From the NCBI RefSeq assembly GCF_001039355.2, contig NW_019774369.1:511504-575503 (forward strand): a DNA stretch of 64,000 nucleotides, read 5' to 3'. This document shows, piece after piece, positions 25,812 through 38,300 of this stretch. This DNA comes from Lingula anatina (lineage: Eukaryota > Brachiopoda > Lingulata > Lingulida > Lingulidae). Within the stretch, counting starts at the first letter, position 1; each line of letters opens with the position of its first letter. The notes beneath the pieces are model-generated. The model searched no databases, had not been told where the DNA came from, and worked only from the letters and a program-made list of their open reading frames with translations. The position numbers and the translations under genes were made by a program.

Positions 25812-25817
25812 TTTATT
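25812..25817 (-). terminator. Candidate polyadenylation signal of the dynein gene
   Basis: AATAAA on the minus strand, about 595 bases after the stop codon, and the first such hexamer I found downstream. The intervening 3' UTR has no recognisable gene. Confidence 0.4.
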
Positions 25818-26411
25818 GTGTATGTACATTTGTGTGAAAAGTGTAAAGATGTAATAAAAAATACTCCATTTTTTTACATTATTTACATGGGTGAGTTGGC
25901 ATTGTAAATATATCATCTCGTAAAATGGATATTAAATTAATGTTTTAGTTAAATATTAAAGTTAAATAAAAGTACTTGGACGGAGAAAAAGTTCAATGTA
26001 CTGGAATGATATTTTCAATACATGTTCACAGTGGACGGCAGATATTGGACAGATTTGCTACACTTTTACTGTCAGTAAATCTAAGATGATCATTGCCTTG
26101 TGTGAGCTGAGTGAACGGAATACTGTTGCAAAGTCAGATCTGTGTGTGTTTCTGTACATGTTAACGACACAATCTCACAAATCTGGTTTTCTGTCACACA
26201 ATGTTTTTCACACAAGGAAATCTGCGTGGTGGTGTGTTAAAATCATTAAGTCAGCAATTAACCAGGACTTCCACATGTAGCCAAAATGTGTACACATAAA
26301 TAATTCTTGAACACCACAAAAAAAGGACAATAATTAACAAAATCATAACAAAATTGAGTCCATTGTTAGAATCAGTAACATACAGATATATATAAAAGTA
26401 AAACAATGAAA

Positions 26412-26673
26412 TTAATCATCCAGGCCACACAACAAGGCCGTCCCTCTCTTAATCCAGTGAGCCACAGGCTTCCCAGAGTTGAGCAGAATGAACTGGACAA
26501 AGTTTGTAGAGTGACCGGTGGTGGACAGTGTCCCCTTCCTCTCGCTGGTCTTGTACACTGGGCAGTTGTAACGCTTGTCCGAGGTGTCGATGTCTGCCAC
26601 TTTGGCTGGTTTCATCCATATGATGGGCAGATAGTCAAACAGTATCTTTGGATGCTGTTCTGCCAGACAATGG
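26412..26673 (-). CDS. Dynein HC exon W55 (C-terminus and stop)
   Basis: Residues 3444-3530, [20 protein letters not shown], then [20 protein letters not shown], ending [15 protein letters not shown] and a stop codon. This is the last coding exon; the 3' UTR continues below 26412. Confidence 0.98.
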
Positions 26674-29600
26674 CTGGGAAGAAAAAGACACATTTATCTA
26701 TAAGTAATGCCAATTTAGTTGATTTCTTTATATTTTTTTGTCTTTTTTTATTCCATTAAAAAGTTGACTTCTCTACCAAAACTTTTTAGCATAAGGTACT
26801 GTTCTCCAATATTTTGTGAACATCAGCTACTCCTGTTCAGAACAACACTGTAGTAATTCTCACAGGGTTGTCTGACCTTGCTTTAAACTAAACCAAATAA
26901 TGATAATGGCACCATGGGGTATTCCAATTGCTTGTTTCCAATTATTCTTTATCAGTCTAGAACAATTACAGCCACCTGTGTTTCTTTTTCATGTAATAAA
27001 ATAAATTTGTGCCACAACTCAGAAGCTGAAGTAGAGCCGAGGCGAAACAATGAGTAAAAATCTAAAAAAAAAAGAAGTTCATCACTGCCACAGTTTTTTC
27101 CCTCATTCCTTTGAAGAAGAGTGTAGAAATAATTTTCTTTTCTTTATACAGAACATTTGTCCAATTATGCTCTTCACCTGATGGGATTCTTGTCATCTCA
27201 AGACCATCCTTACACAGACATTCGCCTGGACATGTCAACCACTCACCTGTCTCTGTCAACATTAATATTTACCTGGACATGTCAACCACTCACCTGTCTC
27301 TGTCAACATTAATATTTACCTGGACATGTCAACCACTCACCTGTCTCTGTCAACATCAACATTCACCTGGACATGTCAACCACTCACCTGTCTCTGTCGT
27401 AGCGAGCGCCCTCCAGGTACAGACCTATCACGTAGGCGCCGTCGTCTGGGGCTGTTTCCATATGTTCTATAGGCAGGACCTGAACAGGGAGACGGAGAGA
27501 ATAATACAATACTTAAATCATGGATATATTGTATTATGTTAAAAATATGTGTATAATTTGAATAAAAATCTTTGCAATTTCCAACCAGAGGCAAACTCCA
27601 TCAAGTCTTAATGAAATCAGTGTTTTGCTGACAGGACCAAGTGGAAGAGACATTCCTTCATTATACAAATTAACAAGTGACAGCTTCAAAAGTGTGAATC
27701 TGAAAATTTCAATTTTCAAAAGTTTCAATTTCACAGTTTTCAAAGGTCCCAACAGGTAAATTAATAATTTCAGCTTGGTAGAGAACCTAAACAATATTTG
27801 TAAGCCAATTCAGGTATGAATGACTTGAATCCAATCTGTAATTGTTTCATAACCAGTGAATAACCTTTAACAAATTCAAATGAAAAAAAAAAAAAAAAAA
27901 AAAGAAAAACATATTGGCTGCATTATATCAAAAATAGTCTTTCAGCAGAAATAGTGTTTACAGATATACATTCTATGCCTCGCTGTAAACAAATTCATTG
28001 GTAAAAACATCACAACTCAACAAGTTCCCTCTTTCTGGGAAATGCTCTGGGGATTTTCTAAGAAAAAACTGATCAGCCAAAAGGTGAGGAGGTCTACACA
28101 AGATTGTCATGACCATCCATCTGGCATATAGACTGATGCCTGCAGAGACCGCAATGTGGCTATTATTAATTAGAGAAAAGGTCACCAGTTTAAAATGAAT
28201 GCTGAAGACTTGGGATCAAANTGTCATAGCGAGCGCCCTCCAGGTACAGACCTATCACGTAGGCGCCGTCATCTGGGGCTGTGTCCATATGTTCTATAGG
28301 CAGGACCTGAGCAGGGAGACGGAGAGAATAATACAATACTTAAATCATGGATATATTGTATAATGTTAAAAATATGTGTATAATTTGAATAAAAATCTTT
28401 GCAATTTCCAACCAGAGGCAAACTCCATCAAGTCTTAATGAAATCAGTGTTTTGCTGACAGGACCAAGTACAAATTAACAAGTGACAGCTTCAAAAGTGT
28501 GAATCTGAAAATTTCAATTTTCAAAAGTTTCAATTTCACAGTTTTCAAAGGTCCCAACAGGTAAATTAATAATTTCAGCTTGGTAGAGAACCTAAACAAT
28601 ATTTGTAAGCCAATTCAGGTATGAATGACTTGAAACCAATCTGTAATTGTTTCATAACCAGTGAATAACCTTTAACAAATTCAAATGAAAAAAAAAAAAA
28701 AAAAGAAAAACATATTGGCTGCATTATATCAAAAATAGTCTTTCAGCAGAAATTGTGTTTACAGATATACCTTCTATGCCTTGCTGTAAACAAATTCATT
28801 GGTAAAAACATCACAACTCAACAAGTTCCCTCTTTCTGGGAAATGCTCTGGGGATTTTCTAAGAAAAAACTGATCAGCCAAAAGGTGAGGAGGTCTACAC
28901 AAGATTGTCATGACCATCCATCTGGCATATAGACTGATGCCTGCAGAGACCGCAATGTGGCTATTATTAATTAGAGAAAAGGTCACCAGTTTAAAAAGAA
29001 TGCTGAAGACTTGGGATCAAATTGGCAAGTTCTAAGGAACATTTTTCTTAATTTAGATCTCTGTCACATTTCTATTCAAAGAATGTTTTGGATAGCCCCC
29101 CCCCCCCCCCAAATAAAAAAAAAAAATGAAAGAAATACTGGACAGTTGTATAAAGACATTTATTTAAAAATAATTAGAGATTTCAAAAAAGTGAAAATCT
29201 TATCTTTCAGTTTGATTTTTTTTACTCCAAAAATATTTCAGTGGTTTTTGTTGGTAATAAAGTGTTTGCAAACAGTCAATCAAATTATGACAAACTGATG
29301 TATTCTTACCTCAAAGTCAAAGTCCAACAAGTCAATGGGAATGGTATATTTCCTGGCATAGTTCTGTTTGACACCAGTCAAGAAAGCCTGGGTGAAGAAG
29401 AACCCAGAGATCCAGTACACAGACGGCTTACCGTTGTCATACCAAGTCTGAAATAACAGAACACAGGAGACATTGTACTTCTTCAAGATGAGATGATAAA
29501 ACCACCACTCAAACGAGTGAATGTCATCATATATTTATAACTCTTTATATCTTTACTTCATCACTGAAGCTTTTGTCATACTCTTTATCACAGTCTGTCA

Positions 29601-32287
29601 ATCCAAATAACATTTACAAATTGATCTAGAAAAATAAGCAATTTAAATAAATGGAAAGAGAAAAGTTGATATCTGGTATGAAGTGAAAAATATGACAAAA
29701 AATCAAATATTTTTTGTAGATTATTATCTTTGAGCACTTGTATGTTCATTCACAGATCCTGAAGTCAGGTACCAACAACAACTGCTTAGGTTATAGAAAG
29801 AAATGTACATAACTATTTAATATGTATATTATAATGTAGAGGCTGGATGTTTGTACATGCTGCTAGGTCACAGACTTGCAAAAAAATTGCTAGAACTGAT
29901 AAAAAAATCAATTTGCTTTCACACATACACTGTTCACTCCCTGTATAATTTTATTATCACAAAAGATCACAAAGGTCCTCATCCAGACACATTTACACAC
30001 AATCCAATATTTTGCACAGCTCAACACATTATCAGTGTTGACCACTTTGTCTGGTAACAAGTAAAAAAAAAGTCGTTAATGCTCTCCACACGAGGCAGTA
30101 TCAAAACCTGTCCCCTGACGTGTTTTCACGGAAAAACCAGTCGCTGAACCTCAGGTAACCCGTGCATGCCAGTGCACGCTAGCGTGAGACCAGTCAGTGC
30201 GGAATCCTAATAGTGTGGGTTTTCTTAGGAAAACATCAAACGGCAGCAATTAACTTCCCTGCAGGCACGCCTCCAAATGCACAAGATTTTGCTTCTTAAT
30301 CAGTAAAACAAAGAGGAGGATATCAGTGTTCAGTGGCAGTGAACATTACCTAGGAAGATGACACTAAGATCATCCTTTATCTTATCTTATCTTATTTTCC
30401 AGCATGCTATCTGGGGACACAAGAAGTGACAGTAGCAGAAAAGAGTTATCACCATGCCTGAGCTTTTGAGACTTTCTAAGCTTATTTTTTAAAGTGCTAT
30501 TTTTGTTGTGCATCTACTTCCTTGTAACAAGACAACAGGGCATCAAAGGAACAAAATAATGACATGTTTAACTGTGAAATTACTCCATTTCCTTTACACA
30601 TTTGTGGCAAATTGTCTATTATTAGTCACAGAGAAGTGGCACCTCTGGGTTTTATAAACACAGCATTTTGTTGCCGAAAATAAGCCAAGACTCCTATTAC
30701 GTTATTGAGTGGTTATTTTCCACCATGACAGGGGATCGAGTTACGTAATATGTGAGCTATTTCACAGACACTGCAGCCATACAACTTATAATCTGTAAGA
30801 AGACGGTCTATGTGAGGTAAAACTTCCATCAATGACGTAGGTCTAAGCACGAACAGTTTAAGTGCAAACAGCTGGAAGTTTTTGACCTAATCAGAATTTC
30901 GAGATAAAATGCTTTTACACATAAAAAAAAAAGGTTTTTCAAAAAGTTCCCAGATAATTTTGTTTTTTTCCCTTAAAATTAATATGTTGTATATATTTCT
31001 TGCTGACCAAAACATCGACTGTCAACACTTTACCTCTCTTGATTTACAAATTTAGTCACCTTCATGGAAAGTTTTGTTTCATTAAAACCAGCTTACTGTA
31101 AGCTTTGCTGCTTATAAAAAGACACTTAACTTCACGTAATCACTGATAACTGAATCATAATACTGACTATTGGCTATTTAGCAGGATAAATCAATGATTT
31201 TACTTATAGGACTTTACTGTACATGATGTACTTATTAATACATTGTTGTTCAGAGGAAGGGACAAATACAGATAATCCCAAACTTCTATAATTTTGTCAG
31301 ACATTAACTTTGCATGTATAATCCTGAGTAAAGAAAGGGTTGTTAATAAAGTAATTAATATGAAGTGGACCAATTTAGTCCACTCCTGGTGGGTTACAGG
31401 TGCCCTAGTTAGGATAATTCACTTTTATTATTAATTGGACCTAGCAATAATCAAAACTGTAATTACGATTGTCCTCTTCACCTTACTTAATTGTTCACTT
31501 TTGAACAGCTACCTTATATATAAGGAATATATACCTTTGTATAATGTGTAATGTAATAATTACATGCTATTATATCACAATGTAATAAAAGAGTGTATAC
31601 CAGAACAGGGACAGACTAAATTGAATCGAATAAAATTTATATCAAAACAATAGTTATGATTAATATTATCATCTGTTTTCTGATCATTCTGCGTACTTGT
31701 CTCCTTAGACAATGTGACAAATTCCCGGGCAGAAAAGAAGATTAGATCAGCTCTGCATTAAGCCAGCTGTAATCCTGATTAAACCCTGCCACGAATGCCA
31801 GGGACCACTACCTGTGGAGTACCGCCACGGGAACAATGAGACCTGACTCTGTGCTGAGTTTAAGAAGGATTATCTTAGAGCTCAGGAATTTTTTACACCA
31901 AATCAAGATAACACACTTCCTATGTTTAAAATGATTACCTGGATGGCATGACCATAATTAATGCATCATATTTAACACTGTTAGTATTAAAACTGATTTA
32001 AATTTTCACAGACTAGGCTGACAAGCTCTTAACAGCTGTAAAATAAATTGCTAAGTTTTGGGAGCTACTGACATATTAATGGTGCATAAAAAAGTCAGGT
32101 AGGGTGGGAATTTAAGACATGAGTCATTCTATACAGCTGGTAGGATTAATAATTTGGAGGGATTTGCTTCTTTTTTGCATATTGCTGACTCAGAGACCAG
32201 CTTGAGCTACAAAACAATGTTGACTTTTTTTTTTGGTGATGTTCTCTGAGATATGTATAAAGATAAATAAATAAATAAAAAGATAGA

Positions 32288-32322
<35 letters not shown>

Positions 32323-35300
32323 AATTATTCTATGGCCTGTAAAAGCTAAAGATATCTTCAGAAACAATTGGCAATTAGCTCTGTGCAGAACCTGGCACTA
32401 TCTAATCCCTTACCTGTAAAAACTTGAGCCTTTCCAGGAAATCATTGATGTAGCTTCCCAGAGGTTTTAGGGAGGGGTAGGATCTCTTCTGCCACATGGC
32501 TGGCTGTTTGCCAATGAGCAGGCTGTGGGCCAGGGCCTCCAGTTCAGCATTCATCACCACCAAGCCTTTGATGGCCTTCTGTGTGTTGATCAGACTGGTG
32601 CGGATGATGGTCAGCAACCTGGACAGAGACAAAACAGGGAGAGTGATGGAAGTTTCATAATTTTTTTTTTATTTATTGTTAATATATTTGCTTTCCTTCT
32701 TTGGTTATAGAGGATAAAGAGAATCCATACTAAACAGCAGTGTTTCTAAGCCTTATATTACAGTGGCTATAGTTACATTATTAACCCCCCCCCCTTAACT
32801 CTTTGCTTTTCTTCACATTACATAACATTCATTTCATTTTGTAAGAAGATGTTTTTCTAATATATTTAATAAAATGGGTTCATAAACCTTGTACCTGTTT
32901 GCTCTAAGCACAACATTATTGCCAGTGTGACAGGAATGATAGTCCACTAGGGATTGTAGTCTATTTCCCTTTACCATGTACTGGTACAGGTGACTTTTGC
33001 CCCATAAACTAACAAAAATATCCTGGCTAACCCTAACCTGTACTTAAACTACATGTGTTCCCAGACTATCGTGTCCAGAACTACCATTCCTGTCACCCTG
33101 GCAACCCTGGCCATGACCTTGACACGACCTTGACATGACCTTGACCTAGTTAACTCACTTGTTGAATCTCTCCATCTCCTGTGTGAGGACAGTGTTCATG
33201 CTCTCGTTGTACGTTACTGGGTACTTCTTTGACGCCACTTCCAGGTCAAAATTCTTCGGAAGCTGGAATAAAAAAGAAAATGGGAAAATTGTAAGACCAA
33301 TTATGCCAATATGTACTTGACTACTTTATTTATATCAGATTTCAAAAGACATAAAGGTAACTAGCTGAAAATAATTGTAAAATCAATATCATGGCAATCT
33401 TTATCATCTACAGTGCAACGAGAGGCAGAAACATGGACTGCTGCTCCCCAGGGGATGGGGAAAAGTAAATAACAAGATATAATTATCTTCCCACGGGTCT
33501 CCAATATCTTATAAATACTGTAAGTCATCTGCCTGAAATATTAATTTCTGTACTTTGATATGGTCTTTGTGCTTGCAATATATTATATATTCTATGTAAC
33601 GTGTATGTAAAAGGAAATGACGAAAAAGACATCAAATAATTTTGTCATAAACTATATGAAAATTGAATGCATTTCTACTTAATACAGTGTCTGCCATTCT
33701 GTGCACTATGTCGCTAACTACAAATTTCATTCAGAATACAAACATCTAGGCATCAGTTTTTGCATATTCCCAGGGGCTCATCACAATTAACAGGCTATGA
33801 TTACAATAAGCTGATATATTGGTGATGGTTTTCAATCAACGCAAAGTGCAAGAAACCTTGGCAGGCAATCATGTATGTGATTTAATGAATCCAGTCTAGA
33901 ATATTTCTGAATATATGCATGTATCAGGAAGTTATTACCTAATAACATTAAATGTCTGCTATACCTCTGTTCACTGAGGTCACCACTTTCCGTGTAGCTG
34001 TTACACAATATTAAATCTAATTTTACTGTCTTAATACTGTACAATTTTGATGCTGACAATAACAGCAACAACAAAAAAATCAACTTCTAATAAAGAAAAG
34101 AAACAAATGAGTAAATAATACAAATCATCTTCAGTGCTGTCTCTTTATTTTAACAAAGACCTAATTTTTAAAAAACATTTAAGCCTCCTTATCCCCCTAC
34201 ATCAACAGCAGGTGCCCTATACTGCCTAACATTTTGTGCAATGAACAATGAGTGAATACATGCCTTCTTCAGGATATCTTCTGCTATGTCTGCCAGCTGT
34301 GAGTCACTCTTCCCGCCTCCGCCCCCTCCGCTACTCCCCAGGGTTAGCAGGACAGAGTCAAACATGTCCTTGGTCTCCTGGAGCTCACGCGAGATGTCCA
34401 CGTTGTCGTGCATGCCAAATACTTCTGGGGACTGGCTCTGCGGCAGCGCCTGTGACGAAAGGGATAATAAATAAATTAAAAAAAAAATTGATGCAAATTG
34501 CTGCATTAGTTAAAAATTTTTTCTTGACCACAACATATTCTCATTTACAAAAAAAAAAAAAAAGGAAAATATTTTTTTTACCCAACATTATAAAGCCAAA
34601 AACATAATTATAATTATAAATCAATCAATATCTGTACAAGTTAAATTCTGCTATCATATTAGCACAAAAATATCATTAATATAAAAAAGTGTACTTGAGA
34701 ATTGCCCTTAGTAGTAGTCATGCACTAGCAACTCTCATGGTAAATAAGATATCGACTTTTGCCAAACATGAGGTATAATAAGGAAATGGGAGCTTTTCCT
34801 CTGGGGAGGCTTAATTGAATCTTGGTCATAAATATCTCAAAGATCTAGGGCAGACTGGAGAAGAAATGAAGCATGAAAACGAAGATAAAAAATTCAATTA
34901 CATTTCTGGAGATATCTAAGATACCAGTTGCTTGATAGTCGTAAGTATGTGCTACTTTTGTTCTCCCACTGAAGGAAAATCACTTTGAGAAGGACTGAGG
35001 GATTGCATATTGTGATAATATTTTAGTATGTTGAATTGAACAAATCAAATTATTATGGTAGCTAGATGGATTCAATGGACAACAAAAGGGGCAGGTTCAG
35101 AAGACATCAGTATGAGTACACAAAATAAACTGACTCTAGAAACCTTTACATATACAGGAAAAAATATATATGATTCTTTTGACAAAAAAATCAATGCATA
35201 AATCTGACATATTTCAGGTATCCGTTATCCCTGTAAAGAACCAAAAAACAACTATTGATCTACACATGTGACTAACTGCCATGATTCAGAAGTGCAATCC

Positions 35301-38300
35301 TACGTGAGACTTCACATGGCTAAACCCTCACTCTCCTCCCTGACGTACCTTGATAAACTCCAGGTAGCTGTCATAGTCTCCTTTGGGTGGTAGGATGTAG
35401 ATTCCACTGGGAGAAAACTTGTACTTGGGGTCCTCCAGTACTAGAGGGTTGTAGAAGTCGGCCAGGATGGTGTTCAGGGTTCTCCTGTCCTTGTCGTCCG
35501 TCACCCTGCCGCCATAGTTACACTCACCTGTCAGGTAAGATATGGCCTCGTACGGCACCTCGTCATACTCATTGATGTACATCTGGAATGTTGATGGAAA
35601 AGGGGCATGAAAGGATGTAACCTCGTGATACACATATGGATGCAACACACTCACACACAGGAAGAAACGTGGATTTAGTTATGAAATAGTTGTACACATG
35701 GAGATTGTAATGTTTTATTCCAACACCAACTTCTTCACACTACACTGAAATACACAGCTGCTAAGCAGGTTAACATTCCCTTCTGCAGAATAAAGAGATT
35801 TTGTCTTTTCAGCTACAGATTTTCCATGGCAAAAACAGTTGCCAACTCAGCACATTTAAGCCCGTTCCATACATTATTAAGCACAGACTCCCACAGTTGT
35901 TTTATTGCTGGGAAGACATCAGACAATAAATCTACACAACTTGACTACTGTCTTTTTGTCAACTCTGCCAAGACACCTGTGTGTCACACGGCTGCTGTGA
36001 CGTACCTGTAGCTGTCTCACAGATATCCTGAGGTCAGACTCATTGAAGCCATAGGCAATGTTCCACCCCAGGGGTCCAAACTTCCTCCTCTCCTGGACCA
36101 GAGCATGGAAGAAACACAGCCCGTACAGCAGCTTCTCAAAGGTCTGGAAAAAATGGAAAGAATGCATGTGAAAAGAGTGTCAAATTTCATGAAAGGAACA
36201 TTGGTTGAAAAGTAATTCTTAAAAGTCATTTAATTGACTGCCTTAAATATTTCTTAAATATAGACATTTCTGTTAATCTGTGCCATATATGGCATCAGTT
36301 AGATTAATCATAAGGCTAGATAGGACCTTCATGTTCATATAACAAAAAATCCATAACTATATCATTTTTTTCATTTGCTTTAATTCCCATTCAACTTACA
36401 GATTCCTTCCCTGGACAGCCGCTGAAGAACTCAGGGTCAGAGATGGGATCGTTGAGGTACGACTGCAGCAGGTTCTGTCTCAGTCCTGTAGGGGGCTCAT
36501 TGGTCATCTTGACGCCATTTTGTAATACTGTCACAGGGAACTGGAAGACAGGTGAGAAAATATAGTCACAGGGAACTGGAAGACAGCTGAAAAATGTCTT
36601 TACAGAGAAAAATATGTTTTTGTACCTTTTATCAATATCCATTACCAAGGAAATAAAAGAAATTGAAAAAAAAAATATATATATATATATATAAAGTCAC
36701 AGGAAACAGATTAAAAAAAATGTCTTCACAGGTAAAGAAATGTTTGAATGTCTTTTTTTTTAGATACCAAGCACCAAGCACAGTGTGTGTATACCCACCT
36801 TGGCAGAGGGATAACTGGTCAGCCAGAGGCGGAAGTCAGGACTGGTGTTCTCCGGAACCAGTTCCTCACAAATCTTCTCCAGTTGCGTCATCCAGGACAC
36901 CGCCAGATGGCAGTTCTGCAGCAAGACCCAGCAGCCGTCTGCCTTGGCTCGCTCTATCATCCTGGCAGCTATGGGTCCCTGAAGTTACAGATCAGTGCAT
37001 TTACAGGTTTTTAAACACTGTCATGATTTTTTGATGAAAGAATTGGAGTTCAAACGACAAATTGGAACAACACTTCATCAGTTTCACATGGGCATTAAAC
37101 CAATACTTTGTTCATATGCCTCCTTTTTTCGTTAAAAATGAAAAATGAAAAAAAAAATCTGAAACCTATTTTTATCAGTTTTATCCATCCACGTTCAATT
37201 TCTGTGAATAGTTAGTATAGTATGAAAGTAAAAGTGTCAAATAAATTAGAAAAAGATATTTAAAAAAATATTGACAAAATTTTTCTTCCCGGCCTCACCT
37301 GGCCCTGGCCCAGAGAGATGGAATCCAGTTTATTTCCTCCAAAACCTTTGTCCTCGGCAAACTTCAGCAAGGCCATGGTGGGATCTGCACCAGGCGACAG
37401 CACAAAGATCAGTGGCGCACATGAATTGGAATCTTGGTAACTCTTAGCCAGGTTGAAAGGAGGTGGCTCCACGAATTTGGGACCAAGTTTTTCTATCACA
37501 AATTTGGTCACGGCAGGTACAATCTGAAGAAGAGACATGAATGGATTTATGAGGTTGAGATGCAAGAAATCTCAACTAACACAATGGCCTGCTCACATAT
37601 CTAGCATGAGGAGTGTGCATGATTGTGATGCCTATAACTGGACAACTACCACATTATCACATTCCATTACATCATATTATGATCTAACACATTGCTGATA
37701 CCATCATGGAAATAAGAATATACAATATTAAAAATAAAAGAAGCCAGATGACAAAACAATTGTAATGAATAAAATAATATAAATCTAAAATATAACAATT
37801 CAAAAGTGTGTAAATAATAAAGTTCATCTCCCATCATAGATACTCATAAGAGTTACCTTCTTAACAAAATAACATGGAAACTTGCTGTATGCATTTGTTT
37901 TATGGCATATATCAAAAGAAATGAAAATAAAAACATCATACTAACCTTATCTGGCCTGATACACCTGAGGACCATCATCCTCTGGAACTCTGTCAGTTTG
38001 GACTGCCAGGGTTCAGGGAGCGGGGTGTTGTGGGGTTCCTTGCTCTCATAGTACTTACGCCAGTCTTCTATAGCCCCCGTGAAACTCTCCCTGAAAACAA
38101 GAGTGAAATACACATAATTGTTGTATGTCTTCATGTTTTATTGTATTTCTAATAGCACTTCAACCATTACATAATATTCATGAAATAATTACAGTTTAGG
38201 ACTAAAAGCTTGAAATCTTAATCGATTTGAAACCAAAAACCTTCCAACTTTTGCCACCATTTACAAATACTGTTACAGGACTTACCTGAATCCCTTGAAG

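Larger units (their letters stand above)
27395..29020. repeat. 0.8-kb tandem duplication across exon W54 and its upstream intron
   Basis: Segment 27395-28220 and segment 28222-29020 are almost identical, with one about 22-bp deletion, poly-A length differences and a few substitutions. They are separated by a single N at 28221. The N placed exactly at the breakpoint suggests two unmerged haplotypes. Confidence 0.93.

Noticed and set aside
25996-26280. 94-codon plus-strand open frame beside the dynein stop
   Set aside because: Lies within the dynein 3' UTR on the opposite strand; no recognisable domain and no splice or promoter support.
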